A DNA stretch of 64,000 bases from Halichondria panicea (GCF_963675165.1 NC_087378.1:6195205-6259204), one strand, 5' to 3'. Numbered from the stretch's first letter, positions 22,599-33,934 are shown. Program-made: numbers and translations. Notes: generated by a model not told the origin, from the sequence alone.

Positions 22599-24375
22599 CC
22601 GGTGTCATAAAATTTTAGGCCCCCCATGAGATTGGGCCTCCCCCGGGCCTAGAATTTTAAAATTCTGGGCCCCCTCTTAAAAGTTTAGGCCCCCCTATTA
22701 AAAGTATCTCAGCGGTTATTATGATGCATCTCAAAACTTGAACAAGTACAACAACAGAAAAACTAGCTATCTATTTGCAGTCTATTTGCAGTCTTTACAG
22801 TGCCAGTCACTGAATGGAGCTTTCTTTATACGTGCACACTTCATGTGGTACCACCTGTCGCAGCCATCACACTGCACCATGTCGTTCCACGAGTCAGGCC
22901 TTATGCACTGGTAGCACGAAGCTACTACAGATACCCACACTATCTCACTTCGAGGGGTCTCCTGCCTTGATTTTGGGAACCTTGATAGTTTCTTCTTTTC
23001 AAAGCACCTTACCAAATGCCGTCTGAGTTTTTACTGGTCCAGTGTCAGCGTGTTTAAAGAGTCTCCATGCAACTAAGAGGTGGTACGCCCATGCAATAGC
23101 AAATAAGCCACAGTCATAATTATGACTCTTGTTGTTGTTGGACAGGCGGACACTCTGCCAGAAAACCAATTTCTTGACGTTGTGGTGGACTAAGTGTGGG
23201 ATGGTAGAGCTGGAGTAGTTGATTTTCTACAGATCTAGGAAATTCCTTAGTGCCTGTCTGCAGGCTGTCATACACATAGACACTGCCTTCAATACAACTT
23301 GTCAGGATCCAGTGATGACGTTCTGGCACAAACAGTATATGCACTCCTAATATATAATAAAAAGAATTGTTTCATAATCTTGAGACAGTTACATAACTCA
23401 CCTTGAACCCTCGTGCGCTTGTCCAAATCAATTGGGCGAAAACCAAGACGAAACTGCACTTTAAGTGACGATTGCAACCCAGATGTTTTGAAGAATTGGC
23501 CACTTAAAAGCATCATTGCAGCATCCACATGTTTGTCAGACAGCATGCCTGTTGGGGCGAGTAGTATTTGTTTGACCAGGCCAGTAATACTTGGCTGTGA
23601 TCATGTCCAATGTTCTGTTGACTCCCATATGACTTGGATCATGGATTGCTCCTATAATCCTTTTCCTCTGCTCCTTGTCTTCCACAACAAGCCTCTTCTC
23701 ATCAACTTTTTTGAAAATGTAATACTGCATGTAACAGTATGTATAGACACAAATATATAGTGATAACTATATGTATAATATCTAGGTAATTTATGGCTGG
23801 CAACTGTCTCTTACGGGTAGATCCAACATAGTACAATTCTCCATCCACTGCATCAAAGCATTTAACTCTCCGCCTCAGGGAACGCTTGTCTTCTTTACTA
23901 AAGGATGAAGGGTACTCGTTCCTGCTTATGAGAGCATGAATAACTTCAAAGGTAAATCTTCCTTCACTTTTGAATTCCATGGTAGATTTACTAACATGCC
24001 TGCTAACATATTTGCTACTTTTATACACTCTCTGACAGGATCTGAGGTGAGGGTTCACAGATAACTAATAGCTAGAAGTTATAGTGTCATAACACTCCCT
24101 TTGCTTTGTCCATTAGTATCATGCATAGATAAGTCAGTTAATAGCCAGAAGTCATAGTGTCATAGCACTCCCTTTGCTTTGTCCATTAGTATCATGCAGC
24201 ATAGATAAGTCAGCTAATAAGCGCTTTTTGTTCCTGCAGAAAAGAGGGGGCCTAATCTCACAGTGGGGGGCCTAGAATGTTAACAGTTTGGACCCCCTGG
24301 GGAGCCTAAACTGTTAACATTCTAGGCCCGGGGGTCCCAAAATTTTAAAATTCTAGGCCGGGGGGGGCCTAAACA
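22599..24375 (-). mobile_element. DNA transposon (Ginger-like) with PHD and Ulp1-type remnants
   Basis: The left end ccggtgtcataaaattttag starts a GC-run-rich terminal zone of the kind gggcctagaattttaaaatt. The right end runs into the next element at about 24375, forming a head-to-head palindrome. Coding remnants are on the minus strand at 22782-24058. The combination of an integrase H2C2 zinc-binding domain, a Ulp1-like cysteine protease and a PHD finger has been reported in some Ginger-type cut-and-paste transposons. The DDE catalytic core itself is missing, so the superfamily is an inference. Confidence 0.6.
22782..24058 (-). pseudogene. Decayed transposon protein: H2C2 integrase zinc-binding, Ulp1-like protease, PHD finger
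   Basis: Reading along the minus strand: 24058-23800 gives a basic N-terminal block. 23730-23570 contains HDPSHMGVNRTLDMITAKYY followed by WPG, the H2C2-type zinc-binding domain found before retroviral-type integrase cores. The expected DDE core does not follow; the sequence jumps to MLSDKHVDAAMMLLSGQF at 23546. 23344-23140 has HHWILTSCIEGSVYVYDSL and a QQQ run; then, after stops and a frameshift, DCGLFAIAWAYHLL at 23108-23065 carries the expected Cys. His, Asp, Gln and Cys are thus all present but in broken frames. 23015-22782 is a PHD finger (CYQC, CDGCDRWYHMKC, WHCKDC). Some joins may be introns, but the internal stops point to decay. Confidence 0.65.
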
Positions 24376-25432
24376 GGTGTCATAAAATTTTGGGCCCCCC
24401 CATGTTTAGGCTCCCCCCGGGTCTAGAATTTTAAAATTTTGGGACCCCCGGGCCTAGAATGTTTACAGTTTAGGCCCCCCAGGGGGTACAAACTGTTAAC
24501 ATTCTAGGCCCCCTCTTCTGCTATCCTTTTCTGCACGATAGAACGAAGTCAAAGAGATAATCAAAGAGATATAATAATAATTATGGTAAGGTTAGCTCTA
24601 TTAGTTGACAAAGCATCAAAGAGACTGCATGCATGCAAAGACTCTGTATCAAAGTAGCAAAAATGTTTGCATTATTATTCTATCATGGAATTCAAAGTGA
24701 AGGAAGATTTACCTTTCAAGTTACTCATGCTTTACCTATAAGAGTTAAATGCTTTGATGCAGCTCTGCAATGTTGGATCTGCCTGTAAAACAATCGATGT
24801 TGTTGCATAGCTATCGCCATATTTGCAACTTCGTGCTTACTTTCTCAGCCAAATTTCAGGACAAAAAAGTATAAAACACACAATTTCAGTGCAAAGACAA
24901 CAATTCATATCTTCCTCCATGTTTTCCTATACATAGAAGATGTAAATTGTTGTGGGGATGCTCCAATAGCATCACTGTCTCAGCTCTCAAGTAATGTGGA
25001 ATCACAGATAGAAGTCAAGAGAAAAACTGTTGTATCATGGTGGAATCACAATAGCAGTTTCCTTTCGGGACAAGGGTAATCTTGGACAGTCCTGACCAAT
25101 TTTCGGGACAGTTGGCACCTATGTGCTTCGTGCTGCATGAGGCCTGATTCATAGAATGACATGGTGCAGTGTGATGGCTGTGAGACCAGTGGTATACTAC
25201 TGTACTAACTACTGTACATGCATGAAATGTGTGTGTGTGAGGAGAGCTGCATTCAGTAACTGGCACTGCATAGACTGTGAAGACTATAGAAGACTGTATT
25301 GGTGTATTTTGAGAATGCACTGTCACATAATGTTACCGCTGTTGCGCTGTTAATGGGGGGCCTAAAATGTTAAAATTCTAGGCCCGGGGGGGCCCAATCT
25401 CATGGGGGGCCTAAAATTTTATGACACCGGTG
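24376..25432. mobile_element. Non-autonomous derivative of the same transposon (copy Y)
   Basis: It begins ggtgtcataaaattttgggc and ends cctaaaattttatgacacc. Its interior at 24524-24718 and 25060-25300 is repeated in inverted orientation in the adjacent copy (25500-25920). A decayed PHD-finger segment is still visible around 25155-25275. Confidence 0.7.
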
Positions 25433-26053
25433 TCATAAAATTTTAGGCCCCCCATGAAATTGGGCCCCCCCCGGCCTAGAATTTTAACATTTTAGGCCCC
25501 CTATTAAATACACCAATACAGTCTTCTATGGTCTTCACAGTTTATGCAGTGCCAGTTACTGAATGCAGCTCTCCTCACACACACACATTTCATGCATGTA
25601 CAGTAGTATACCACTGGTCTCATAGCCATCACACTGCACCATGTCATTCTATGAATCAAGCCTCATGCAGCACGAAGCACATAGGTGCCAACTGTCCCGA
25701 ATTGGTCAGGACTGTCCAAGATTACCCTTGTCCTGAAAGGTAAATCTTCCTTCACTTTGAATTCCATGATAGAATAATAATGCAAACATTTTTGCTACTT
25801 TGATACAGAGTCTTTGCATGCATGCAGTCTCTTTGATGCTTTGTCAACTAATAGAGCTAACCTTACCATATTATTATTATATCTCTTTGACTTCGTTCTA
25901 TCGTGCAGAAAAGGATAGCAGAAGAGGGGGGCCTAATCTCACAGTGGGGGGCCTAAACTGTTAACATTCTAGGCCCGGGGGCCAAAAATGTTAAAATTCT
26001 AGGCCGGGGGGGGCCTAAACATGGGGGGGCCCAAAATTTTATGACACCGGTGT
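25433..26053. mobile_element. Non-autonomous derivative of the same transposon (copy Z), inverted relative to Y
   Basis: It starts ggtgtcataaaattttaggc directly against the end of copy Y, making a perfect palindrome at the joint, and ends with the inverse at 26053. Left and right ends match those of the 22599 element, with most of the coding region deleted. Confidence 0.7.
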
Positions 26054-26392
26054 AGAAGCGATTTGGCCCCCCTCTTATTTTGGGGCCCCCGGCCCTAAAA
26101 AGCTAGCGATTTGGGGTGTTACTGTTAGGGGGGGACCTATTGCGCTAGTGATATAGGCCTCCCATAGTGATTTAGGGCCCCCCTCGAGATAGCAACGCAA
26201 TGTTCTATGTAGTCTACCAGGAGAGAAAGGTGCCTCATCGATGAGCAAGCTGCCAGGTGCAACCTCTGAAGGTGGCTTTCAGTTCTACCTATTGATGACC
26301 ACAGTTTCAGGATGCACCCTGTATTTGTTATGGCTGGCCACTGCCATCAACCCCAACTAAGTGCAACCATAGATCGTCGACGTCTTCTATAA

Positions 26393-26621
26393 GGCCACTC
26401 CAAGTGACACTCTGGTTTCTGGTCCTGAAGTTTTTCTTGCATGCGGCTTTTCTCATTATGTCATTATCAATTTCACCTTATGAATCTCGTTATTTTGCAC
26501 TATTTTGTACCGCATGGACCAGTATGCGCATGCGTAGTAGAAATAATGGGATAGAAATCCAATAATAAAATCTGATGTGGGGCGGTGGACCAGAAACCAG
26601 AGTATCACTTGGAGTGGCCTA
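26393..26621. mobile_element. Short inverted-repeat element, ~230 bp
   Basis: ggccactccaagtgacactc at 26394 and its inverse at 26600-26621 continue outward-in for about 32 bp (tggtttctggtcc against ggaccagaaacca). It lies 360 bp past the 3' end of the first TRAF gene. Confidence 0.65.
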
Positions 26622-26983
26622 AACCACAGGTGGACTGGGGCAAGAGGCCGCCACCTTCTACAAAAGACTAGCAGACATGCTCGCCTAGAAATAATGAACT
26701 CAGTAGTAATCAGTTGGCTAAGGTGCAAGCTATCCTTCGCAGCACAGTGCAGCTTGCAGCATTTATTTCTAACATGCATGCAGCATTACAAAAGTTAAAA
26801 ATACATAAAGATACATGTTCAGGGAATTTTCATACGTTAACTGTGTGTGTCCGTTAAAAGTAGATCTACATTGTATACATTAATCATACATTATATATAC
26901 ACTACAAGTGGCTTATAAGTAAACACTATTCGCTGTAATATATAGCTTATGTTCGGTACCAGCATGTACGTGCATGGAGCAAA

Positions 26984-28483
26984 CTAGGATGGATTGCACT
27001 CTGCCCTCCCCGAGTTCATAGCACGCCTCATCAAAGCCGCCTGCATCTCCTCAAATGATGGTTTTTCCTCTGCTTGCTCGATCTTGACAATCAATGAATC
27101 ATTCCACAGTCCTTGCGACACAGCTTCGTGGGTAATCCATTCCTCTCGAGTCCCCAGAATGCGATTGTCTTCCCCCTCTGTCAGAAGAGAAAGATCAATG
27201 TTCGCACCGCAAATCCCACTGAGATAGACGCGATGGTAGTTCCCAGAACCAAGCTTTAGCATTGGAACAAGCACGTGGATAGAAGAAAGTAGGCTACTAA
27301 AGGTCGGGCTCTCACTCGTAGTGGCTGTACGGACTTCCAGTAGAATCAAGGAGAGGGAGGCATGCGATTCAAAGCCTGAGCCCAAGCCTCTAGGATGCAC
27401 AGCTAGACATAACTTGTAGTGTTGAATGGTAAAGGGAGCACTGTACCATGTTGTGCTAGATCTAGCTAGTTGGGAGAAGTTGAGAAGTCGAAACGCTGTC
27501 GGCTCAGGCTTGTTCATAATGTCACTCTCTTCCTCAAGAATAGTCTCAATAGCTTCATATGCTGCACTTTTCATGCCACCATGTACACTCCCGTCCAAAG
27601 CTCTAAGCTCAAAAATTAAAGACTGTTTAAGCATTTTGGCAGTTTCTTTCTCTTTAGCTTGTTTTTCTTGCATGCTTTTAAGCTCACTTTCCATCTTTGT
27701 AGTCTTTTCCTTCATTTCTTTGTGTTCAATCGCAAGCATTTGCATATGTTGTATCATGCTACTCTCCATATGTCTCTCTAGATCTCCTGGCTTCAAGCTG
27801 ACTGTACAACCAGCTACTTCAAACGGACACTCCTGTTTTCGCTTGGGGCATATTTTCAAGTGCTCTGGCATCTTTCCTCTTTCAATTAAATCGCTGTCAC
27901 AATTGTTGGGGCAAACTAATGGGAAATTGAGGCACACAATCTTGTGCTCTGCAATAGCTGCAAATGTATCCTGTTTTCCACAGTGCTGACACTTTTCTTG
28001 TCTCTGGCTACACTCGGTAATGATGTGACTTGCTAGGTTAATACGAATCACTTTCACACTACACTTATTAGGGCACTCGATCTTGGCATAGCTGCAGCCA
28101 CTTTCTCCTGAACGCTTCAGATGATCACTTAACTCTCCAAGTTCCCCCGTCCACTCACAGCCATGGCACTTATTGGAGCACGAAATCTTGAGCTGGCTAA
28201 TCTCACTCTTTAATCCCTTGTTCTTCACATGTTGGAACTGAGAGCCCTCCGTTCTGCAATAAGGACAACTCGTCTTGTGCTGTTTCGTAAACCACTGCAA
28301 TAGACAGGTTCCACAGTAGTGTTGACCACAGCAAACTGTTAGCTCAGGATCTCTCAATACTTTAGTACAAATTGTACACTTGTAACGATCTTGAACACTA
28401 TCTATAAATTCATAATCGTAACCTCCGAAGTCGTCCATATTGTGGCTGTGTGCTTGACTATTGCAATCTTGTTTCAATAGCAA
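26984..28483 (-). CDS. TRAF-like protein: RING, TRAF zinc fingers, coiled coil, divergent MATH domain
   Basis: One uninterrupted frame of 499 residues. A C3HC4 RING spans about 36-76 (CTIC, CCGQHYC, CPYC), expected to recruit an E2 and make the protein a ubiquitin ligase. Residues about 100-225 hold Cys/His clusters of TRAF-type zinc fingers (CSNKCHGCEW, CPNKCSV, CQHCGKQ, CPNNC, CPFEVAGC). Residues about 235-285 are a charged coiled coil for trimerisation. Residues about 325-470 fit a divergent MATH/TRAF-C fold (WYSAPFTIQHYKLCLAVHP, ASLSLILLEV). Animal TRAFs couple receptors to NF-kB and MAPK signalling. Met1 and Met16 are both possible starts; the sequence after Met16 is better conserved with the neighbour at 29151. 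Its paralogue is next door in the same orientation, so the pair is a tandem duplication. Confidence 0.85.
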   Translation of the reverse strand: MLLKQDCNSQAHSHNMDDFGGYDYEFIDSVQDRYKCTICTKVLRDPELTVCCGQHYCGTCLLQWFTKQHKTSCPYCRTEGSQFQHVKNKGLKSEISQLKISCSNKCHGCEWTGELGELSDHLKRSGESGCSYAKIECPNKCSVKVIRINLASHIITECSQRQEKCQHCGKQDTFAAIAEHKIVCLNFPLVCPNNCDSDLIERGKMPEHLKICPKRKQECPFEVAGCTVSLKPGDLERHMESSMIQHMQMLAIEHKEMKEKTTKMESELKSMQEKQAKEKETAKMLKQSLIFELRALDGSVHGGMKSAAYEAIETILEEESDIMNKPEPTAFRLLNFSQLARSSTTWYSAPFTIQHYKLCLAVHPRGLGSGFESHASLSLILLEVRTATTSESPTFSSLLSSIHVLVPMLKLGSGNYHRVYLSGICGANIDLSLLTEGEDNRILGTREEWITHEAVSQGLWNDSLIVKIEQAEEKPSFEEMQAALMRRAMNSGRAECNPS

Positions 28484-29150
28484 TTATATGTGCTATGTTG
28501 TGATGCAATGTCTTTATATAATCGTATGCTATCATAAATATGAATTTGATTGTACGGGCTGTGTCGGCACATTCCTTGAACTTATAATGTACACTGTATT
28601 GTATCGTAGTAACCTTTAGTGTAGGGGGTGACCCAGGGAACCCCCCTTGCTTGTTACGCAATTCGGGGGACTATCCTATGATTATCTTTCATTAATGGAA
28701 TATTTGTTGATACAACATACCGTATACCTGGTCGAATGCGTATATTTATCATTTACAAATGACACTGGATGGTACAAACCCTTTATATAGGCAATTGCAT
28801 TTTTAACAGTATAAAATTAATGGTGCAAAGCACGAGAAATTGCATGTGGATGCATGCTCACCCTTTGTATGTTTTTTGTTTTTGTAATCTATACGAAAAT
28901 TCACAATTGAAATACAATCGCATTTGAAACTTTATATACAGTATTGTGCATATAGTATTAGTTTGTGTAAACATCGTATGTATATAATTATATAATTATG
29001 TTCAAATATCTATACAAAACAAACAAGAGGGAGAATTCCCAATTGAAATACCATCTACAGCATTGTGCGTTGTATTAATTTATGTAAAGGTTGGAGCTCA
29101 CAAAGTGCACATTTTTACAATACAGTCAGTTGTGCAGTTTTTTTATTTTA
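28484..29150. other. Spacer between the two TRAF-like genes
   Basis: AT-rich and non-coding. The 28540-28660 part overlaps the presumed 5' UTR and promoter of the 26984 gene. No inverted repeat or recognisable element. Confidence 0.5.
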
Positions 29151-30599
29151 TTAAGATGTGCGACAATCCTCTCTTGCTGCCATACTCAATGCAGATGCTC
29201 TCATGGCACTAGCAAATAATGCTCTGTGGAAGTCACCACCTCGCTCGATCTTGATCATAAACGATTGCCCCTCCAGCTCCGCCTTTACAATGATGTGTGG
29301 AATCCAATCTTTAATCGTCCCAAGAATCCTCCTCTTCTCTCCAACTTTCAATGGACTTAAATCAAACGGCAAAGCCCCTTTAACCTCTTTCAAGAACGAT
29401 CGATGAACTCGGTTGTTGGATAATGGCACCAAAACACGAATATCGTCCAATGATCCAGTGAAGTCCTCGTTGTTTGGGGAAGATGAAACGATATCGAGAA
29501 GTATCAATGAGAAAGAAGCATGTGTTCCCAGGCCCACTCCCACTCCTTTGGGGTGTACACCCACACACACTTTAAAACCCTCGATTATGAACGGAGCACT
29601 GTACCAGATTGTAACATCACGAAAGTGCTTAACAAAATCAATCACTCGGAATATCAGAGAATCGAGATTTTCAAGCTCCTCCTCTTCTAGCATTGACTGG
29701 ATGGAACGGAAGGCTCCAATACGCTCATTTTCTGTGTCACTCTGTTTAATGGCATTCACTTCAAATGCTAGCCCTCTCTTCAGTGATGATAGCAGCTCTG
29801 TCTCCATTTCAAGCTTGCTATTCGTCTTGGCTAACTCTTGTTTCGTCTCTTGAAGCTCCTCCTTGGTTTCTTTGAGTTGCACCAAAACCTTCTTGCTAGA
29901 TTCCATAAGCATTGTCAAATGTTGAGCTTGGTTGGCTGTAAGGTGCTTTTTGAGTTCGTCAGGTTTGTCTCGAACTGTACATCCAACTTCTTCAAACGGA
30001 CACGGTTTGCGGGCCTTTGAACATGTGGAGAGGTGAGCTTGTAGATTCTCCCGAGTAAAGGCCCTGAACATTGACAGCGAGCATCCATTGGGACATGAGA
30101 CTGGAGCCTTGGGGCAGGCATCTTTGTGTGACTGCATAGCCCTGTGGGTGTCTTGTTTCTTGCAGTACTGGCAAGTTTCAAGTCGGAGTGGACATGAGCT
30201 GCGAAGGTGTGTGTCGAGATCTTTCCTGCAGTTTTTTGTTCCACACTTATTTGTGCAATCCACTGTCTCATATCTACAGCCACTGCGTGACTCCATGTGC
30301 GTCTTCAGATCACCCAATTCTCCATTCCAAGTACAGCCTTGTGTGCGGTTGGAGCAGTTGATCTTGAGTTGGTTTATCTCACTATTGAGACTTCGATTGG
30401 GAACATGTTGAAACTTTGACCCCTCGGCTCTGCAATGTGGACAACTCTCCTTGCGTTGCTTGCCAAACCATTGTTTCAAACAGTCGCTGCAATAGTGCTG
30501 TCCACAACAAACGGTTAGCTTAGGTTCACGAAGCACATTGGTACAAATATTGCAGTTAAAGCGATCAGAAACAGGTGATATAAACTGGGAAGACTGCAT
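29151..30599 (-). CDS. TRAF-like protein, tandem paralogue
   Basis: One uninterrupted frame of 482 residues, same architecture as the 26984 gene: RING about 16-57 (CNIC, CCGQHYC, CPHC), zinc fingers about 80-205 (CGTKNCRKD, CQYCKKQ, CPNGC, CPFEEVGC), coiled coil about 210-265 (KETKEELQETKQELAKTN) and a MATH-like region about 300-460 (WYSAPFIIEGFKVCVGVHP). The two proteins align end to end but have diverged broadly, most in the coiled coil and tail, so the duplication is not recent. Both genes lack introns while most neighbours have many, so an intronless founder that later duplicated is likely. The ligand and upstream receptor cannot be told from sequence. Confidence 0.86.
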   Translation of the reverse strand: MQSSQFISPVSDRFNCNICTNVLREPKLTVCCGQHYCSDCLKQWFGKQRKESCPHCRAEGSKFQHVPNRSLNSEINQLKINCSNRTQGCTWNGELGDLKTHMESRSGCRYETVDCTNKCGTKNCRKDLDTHLRSSCPLRLETCQYCKKQDTHRAMQSHKDACPKAPVSCPNGCSLSMFRAFTRENLQAHLSTCSKARKPCPFEEVGCTVRDKPDELKKHLTANQAQHLTMLMESSKKVLVQLKETKEELQETKQELAKTNSKLEMETELLSSLKRGLAFEVNAIKQSDTENERIGAFRSIQSMLEEEELENLDSLIFRVIDFVKHFRDVTIWYSAPFIIEGFKVCVGVHPKGVGVGLGTHASFSLILLDIVSSSPNNEDFTGSLDDIRVLVPLSNNRVHRSFLKEVKGALPFDLSPLKVGEKRRILGTIKDWIPHIIVKAELEGQSFMIKIERGGDFHRALFASAMRASALSMAAREDCRTS

Positions 30600-31391
30600 A
30601 GCTGTTAACTTATAACGCGTTAGCTATCAAGCTGTGTTGCTTCGTTCACCAGCTACATATAGCATATTTTGATCAATGTTGCAAATCGCTAAATTTTATG
30701 CGCAATTGCCCTATACCATAAATGGAATCATAGGTTACCTATGTTATTACAATCTGAACTTTGGGTAAATACATGACTGTGATAAACATTTTCACTACCA
30801 ATGTAAGTGTTATTCACAGTCATAACAGATGTTAAAGTCCTTGTTTTGGTAAACAGACAATGCTCTATTGACCTTTAGGCTATTTATTATTTAGGCACCT
30901 TATACTACTCAAGAACCTCACATGAGAGAGATATGGCTGAGGGCCCACAATGCACACATTCCTTATTCACATTAATTTTACATTGTCAGTGTATTAAACT
31001 GTTATTGTTGCCTTTTTACCTCTGAGATCAAAGGAATAGCAGTTCCAGTAGCATATTGTACTGGGGAAAGGTGACCTTTTGAGATCTGAGCCCACCCTCA
31101 CTCCACCTTCCACCCATTAACTAATTACATACGACCTTCTGACTCTTACGCTCAGGCATTCAATGTATCAGAGGATCCCGCTTCAGTAATTTTACATTGT
31201 CAGTGTATTCATAGTAGTTGAAGGAATAGCAGTGCCAGTGACCTGTTTTGAGACCTAAGCCCACACTCCACCCAATAGTTCAAATCGTTGGTTTTATAGT
31301 GACATACTCAGTAAGACATCAAGTTTGCTATGCAGGATATGCATGGTTTCCACGTAGTTACTATTGTAATTCCAGCCACAAAAAAACGGAA
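30600..31391. other. Intergenic, no gene seen
   Basis: Upstream of the second TRAF-like gene. A short direct repeat is visible (ttttacattgtcagtgtatt at 30977 and 31189 with similar flanks), suggesting a local duplication. No coding support. Confidence 0.5.
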
Positions 31392-31893
31392 CAAAATGAA
31401 AGCACCGCAGGTGCTGATGCCTTGGTGGAGATGCCAAAGCTACATAACAAAAAGCTACTAATAGCTTTTATACACAATTTAATTTTGCTGCATGCAAAAA
31501 CTCAGGAAGTAGGTAATGATCGACCATGATTTTAAAAACGATTGATGCCAAAAGTTCAAATCTAAAATTAATTGGCTGCATATAGCTACATATAGCCTTG
31601 CAGCTCTCTTCTCACTCTTGCAGCTACCAATAGCTAGAGTTCTAGTGCAGAGCTAACTACTAAGTAGAGTAGCAACACTCGGTAAAAAGTTTGGCTATGT
31701 GCTCTTCTGAAAAGGCTACAATGGCATTCCAAGTAAGCAAAACTAGGCATAACTCGAGAACGAAGCATTATTTTGCAAATCCAGGAAATGACTAGAAGCC
31801 TATAGAAACTCTTAAACTTCATCCTTGAGCAGCTGCAGCAGTCTACACACACGTACGTACACACACAGACACACAAAAACACACTACCGTATA
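31392..31893 (+). repeat. Dispersed repeat family R1, copy 1 (~500 bp)
   Basis: It begins near aaaatgaaagcaccgcaggt and ends in a CA-rich tail. Conserved internal marks are gatgccttggtggagatgcc, agctctcttctcactcttgc and cattccaagtaagc. Other copies lie at 51015-52000 (+), 60328-60717 (-) and 62706-63545 (+), with a diverged relative at 46300-46680. No open frame and no clear RNA polymerase III boxes, so the class is unknown. Confidence 0.7.
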
Positions 31894-33164
31894 TACCTTT
31901 TTTTCTTTTTTTTTTTTTTTTTTAGCCTTTATGGCGAAACGAGTAGGTAAGGTAAGTACAAACGGGTAGACAGATATAAATCGAAATCTAAGTAAGGTAA
32001 AGATATGAAGAACAAACTAGCATATAGTAAGTTTAGGTATGCCCATCAAGCACAGGTGATAGAGTTGGTGACCTGTCGCTTGCGCATGCGCACCGCAAAT
32101 GGTTCTCTAGGAGAATTCAACACATAATTATAGTGCAACATGTGATCCTGGAAAACCTTATATGGAGTTCCATGACACATGCAGGACATCAGCTACGCCC
32201 CCTTTTAGAACACTTTGTAGTGTGCACACTAAATCATAGTCAGTGGGAAACTACTGTCTCTTTTACCAGACATCTAGATAATTATAGGTGAGAGGTGTTA
32301 GTCAGCTAGACTATATGGTTTCTATACAGATACCTCACAGGCCTTATAGTCAAAATAATTATTAATATTTATTCACATAGAACAAATTCTGTGGGAAGAC
32401 CAATTCTGTGGGAAACCATCTAATAGGAGCCCAATCTGTTCCTGTGCTGCAAGTGAGTCAATCTCTTTATGCCGTAGTAAATAATTATGCCTCGAGATGT
32501 AGCCGCACGAGGGATATTCTGTGTGTGTTTGTTGTAAGTCTAATACGACGAAAACTATAAGCTTCTAGCTATATGTTCTCTTGAATCGTGGATTATGGAT
32601 TAGCTTATTTCTTGAATTATGGCTAATTTGACTCATAGTGAATTATATACTTAACATGCATTCTAGTCTCCATAAATGATCTACAGTTCAGGCTCTATTC
32701 TGATAGCTTCTCTTAGTTAGCTATATGCGGCTCACAAAAGACTCACAACAATTAACAGTGAGAATGACCATCATCTGAACACACTAACCTTGTCACAAAG
32801 CCTCATCAAGAATAAGAGCTCATGATCAGAGTGATGTGCTGCAACAAACCTACAGTTAACTAAATTAAGACTTAAAGTTCCTCTGTCTCTATAATAGCTA
32901 TAGCTCTGTGTATAGTACTAGTATACGTGCACACTCACTAAAAATTAGAATTTGTATTCTTTGTCAGGATATTATTTTTTGTGATGAAATGTTCAGTTTT
33001 ACGGTAAATGTTCCGAGAAAATATCCAATAAGTTTTCACGTGCACAGACAATCATAGCAGGCATCCTTTTCTTCCCTCGAGGCCTGTGAAGAGGCTAGGT
33101 GGCATATATAGTATATATATAACTAGGAAACGTTTAGAAGTATTGAAACCTTGCACTCGGCATA
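31894..33164. other. Intergenic repeats upstream of the ROCO gene
   Basis: A poly-T tract lies at about 31899-31924. A segment at 32488-32640 (gcctcgagatgtagccgcac onward) has a diverged relative at 46300-46520. No gene is supported. Confidence 0.5.
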
Positions 33165-33575
33165 CAGTAGAACCTTGCTAATCCGGACCCCTTTAATCCG
33201 AAACCTCGCAAGTCCGGACAAAATAGCAAACTGAAAAAGAGGAGGGCTGTCAGTAGAATAGAGTACTGCGCATGCGCAATGTATATTGCTTAGCTGAATC
33301 AGCAATAATTATTTTGATAAACTGCTCAAGACAATGGCCACTGCAAAGAAAACGAAGAGAGAGCTCACAAGACTCACTGTATTGGAGAGAAAGTTGAGAT
33401 AAAGACTATTCTAGCTAGCAGCTTCCCTTCTGGCCACATTAATATCATAATACATGTATAAAAGTGTCTTCGTTAATGATATTCATAATCAATTAATGAC
33501 ATTCGTTAATCCGGAAATTTCATGTATTCGGATGGGGTCTGGTCCCGCTCTATTCGGATTAGCGAGGTTCTACTG
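33165..33575 (+). mobile_element. Pogo-like (Tc1/mariner) deletion derivative
   Basis: Flanked by TA on both sides, it starts cagtagaaccttgctaatcc and ends ggattagcgaggttctactg, the end type of pogo/Tigger elements. At 33334 a fragment reads MATAKKTKRELTRLTVLERK and then loses frame, resembling the start of a CENP-B-type DNA-binding domain. No catalytic region remains. Confidence 0.75.
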
Positions 33576-33934
33576 TACTAGATAGCATGCCTAAAATACA
33601 GTATGCACGGCAATCCATTTGGTATCATATAGAATAAATACAATGCCTGCATAATATATATTAGTGCATGTATACCAGCCTTACCATGAATCACATGAAA
33701 GGAACACCATATATATGCATCCTAACTATACGGTTTCTGGTAATACAACAGGGCAACCGTGTTAAATTGGGAAGAGAGTAATAATATACATTATAAGTTG
33801 CCTTTTTGGGGTCATGCCGTGACACTAAGAATTCGCGAAACCTGCATACTATTAAATATAGTTTCATAAGTGTAACGAGGATATAATTATGGTTTTTAAC
33901 TATTATATTATGCTTATCTGCACGCAGAGCACAA

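Noticed and set aside
27426-27989. 187-residue plus-strand frame
   Set aside because: Antisense shadow of the first TRAF-like gene, low-complexity Ser/Cys composition.
29413-29853. 146-residue plus-strand frame
   Set aside because: Antisense shadow of the second TRAF-like gene.
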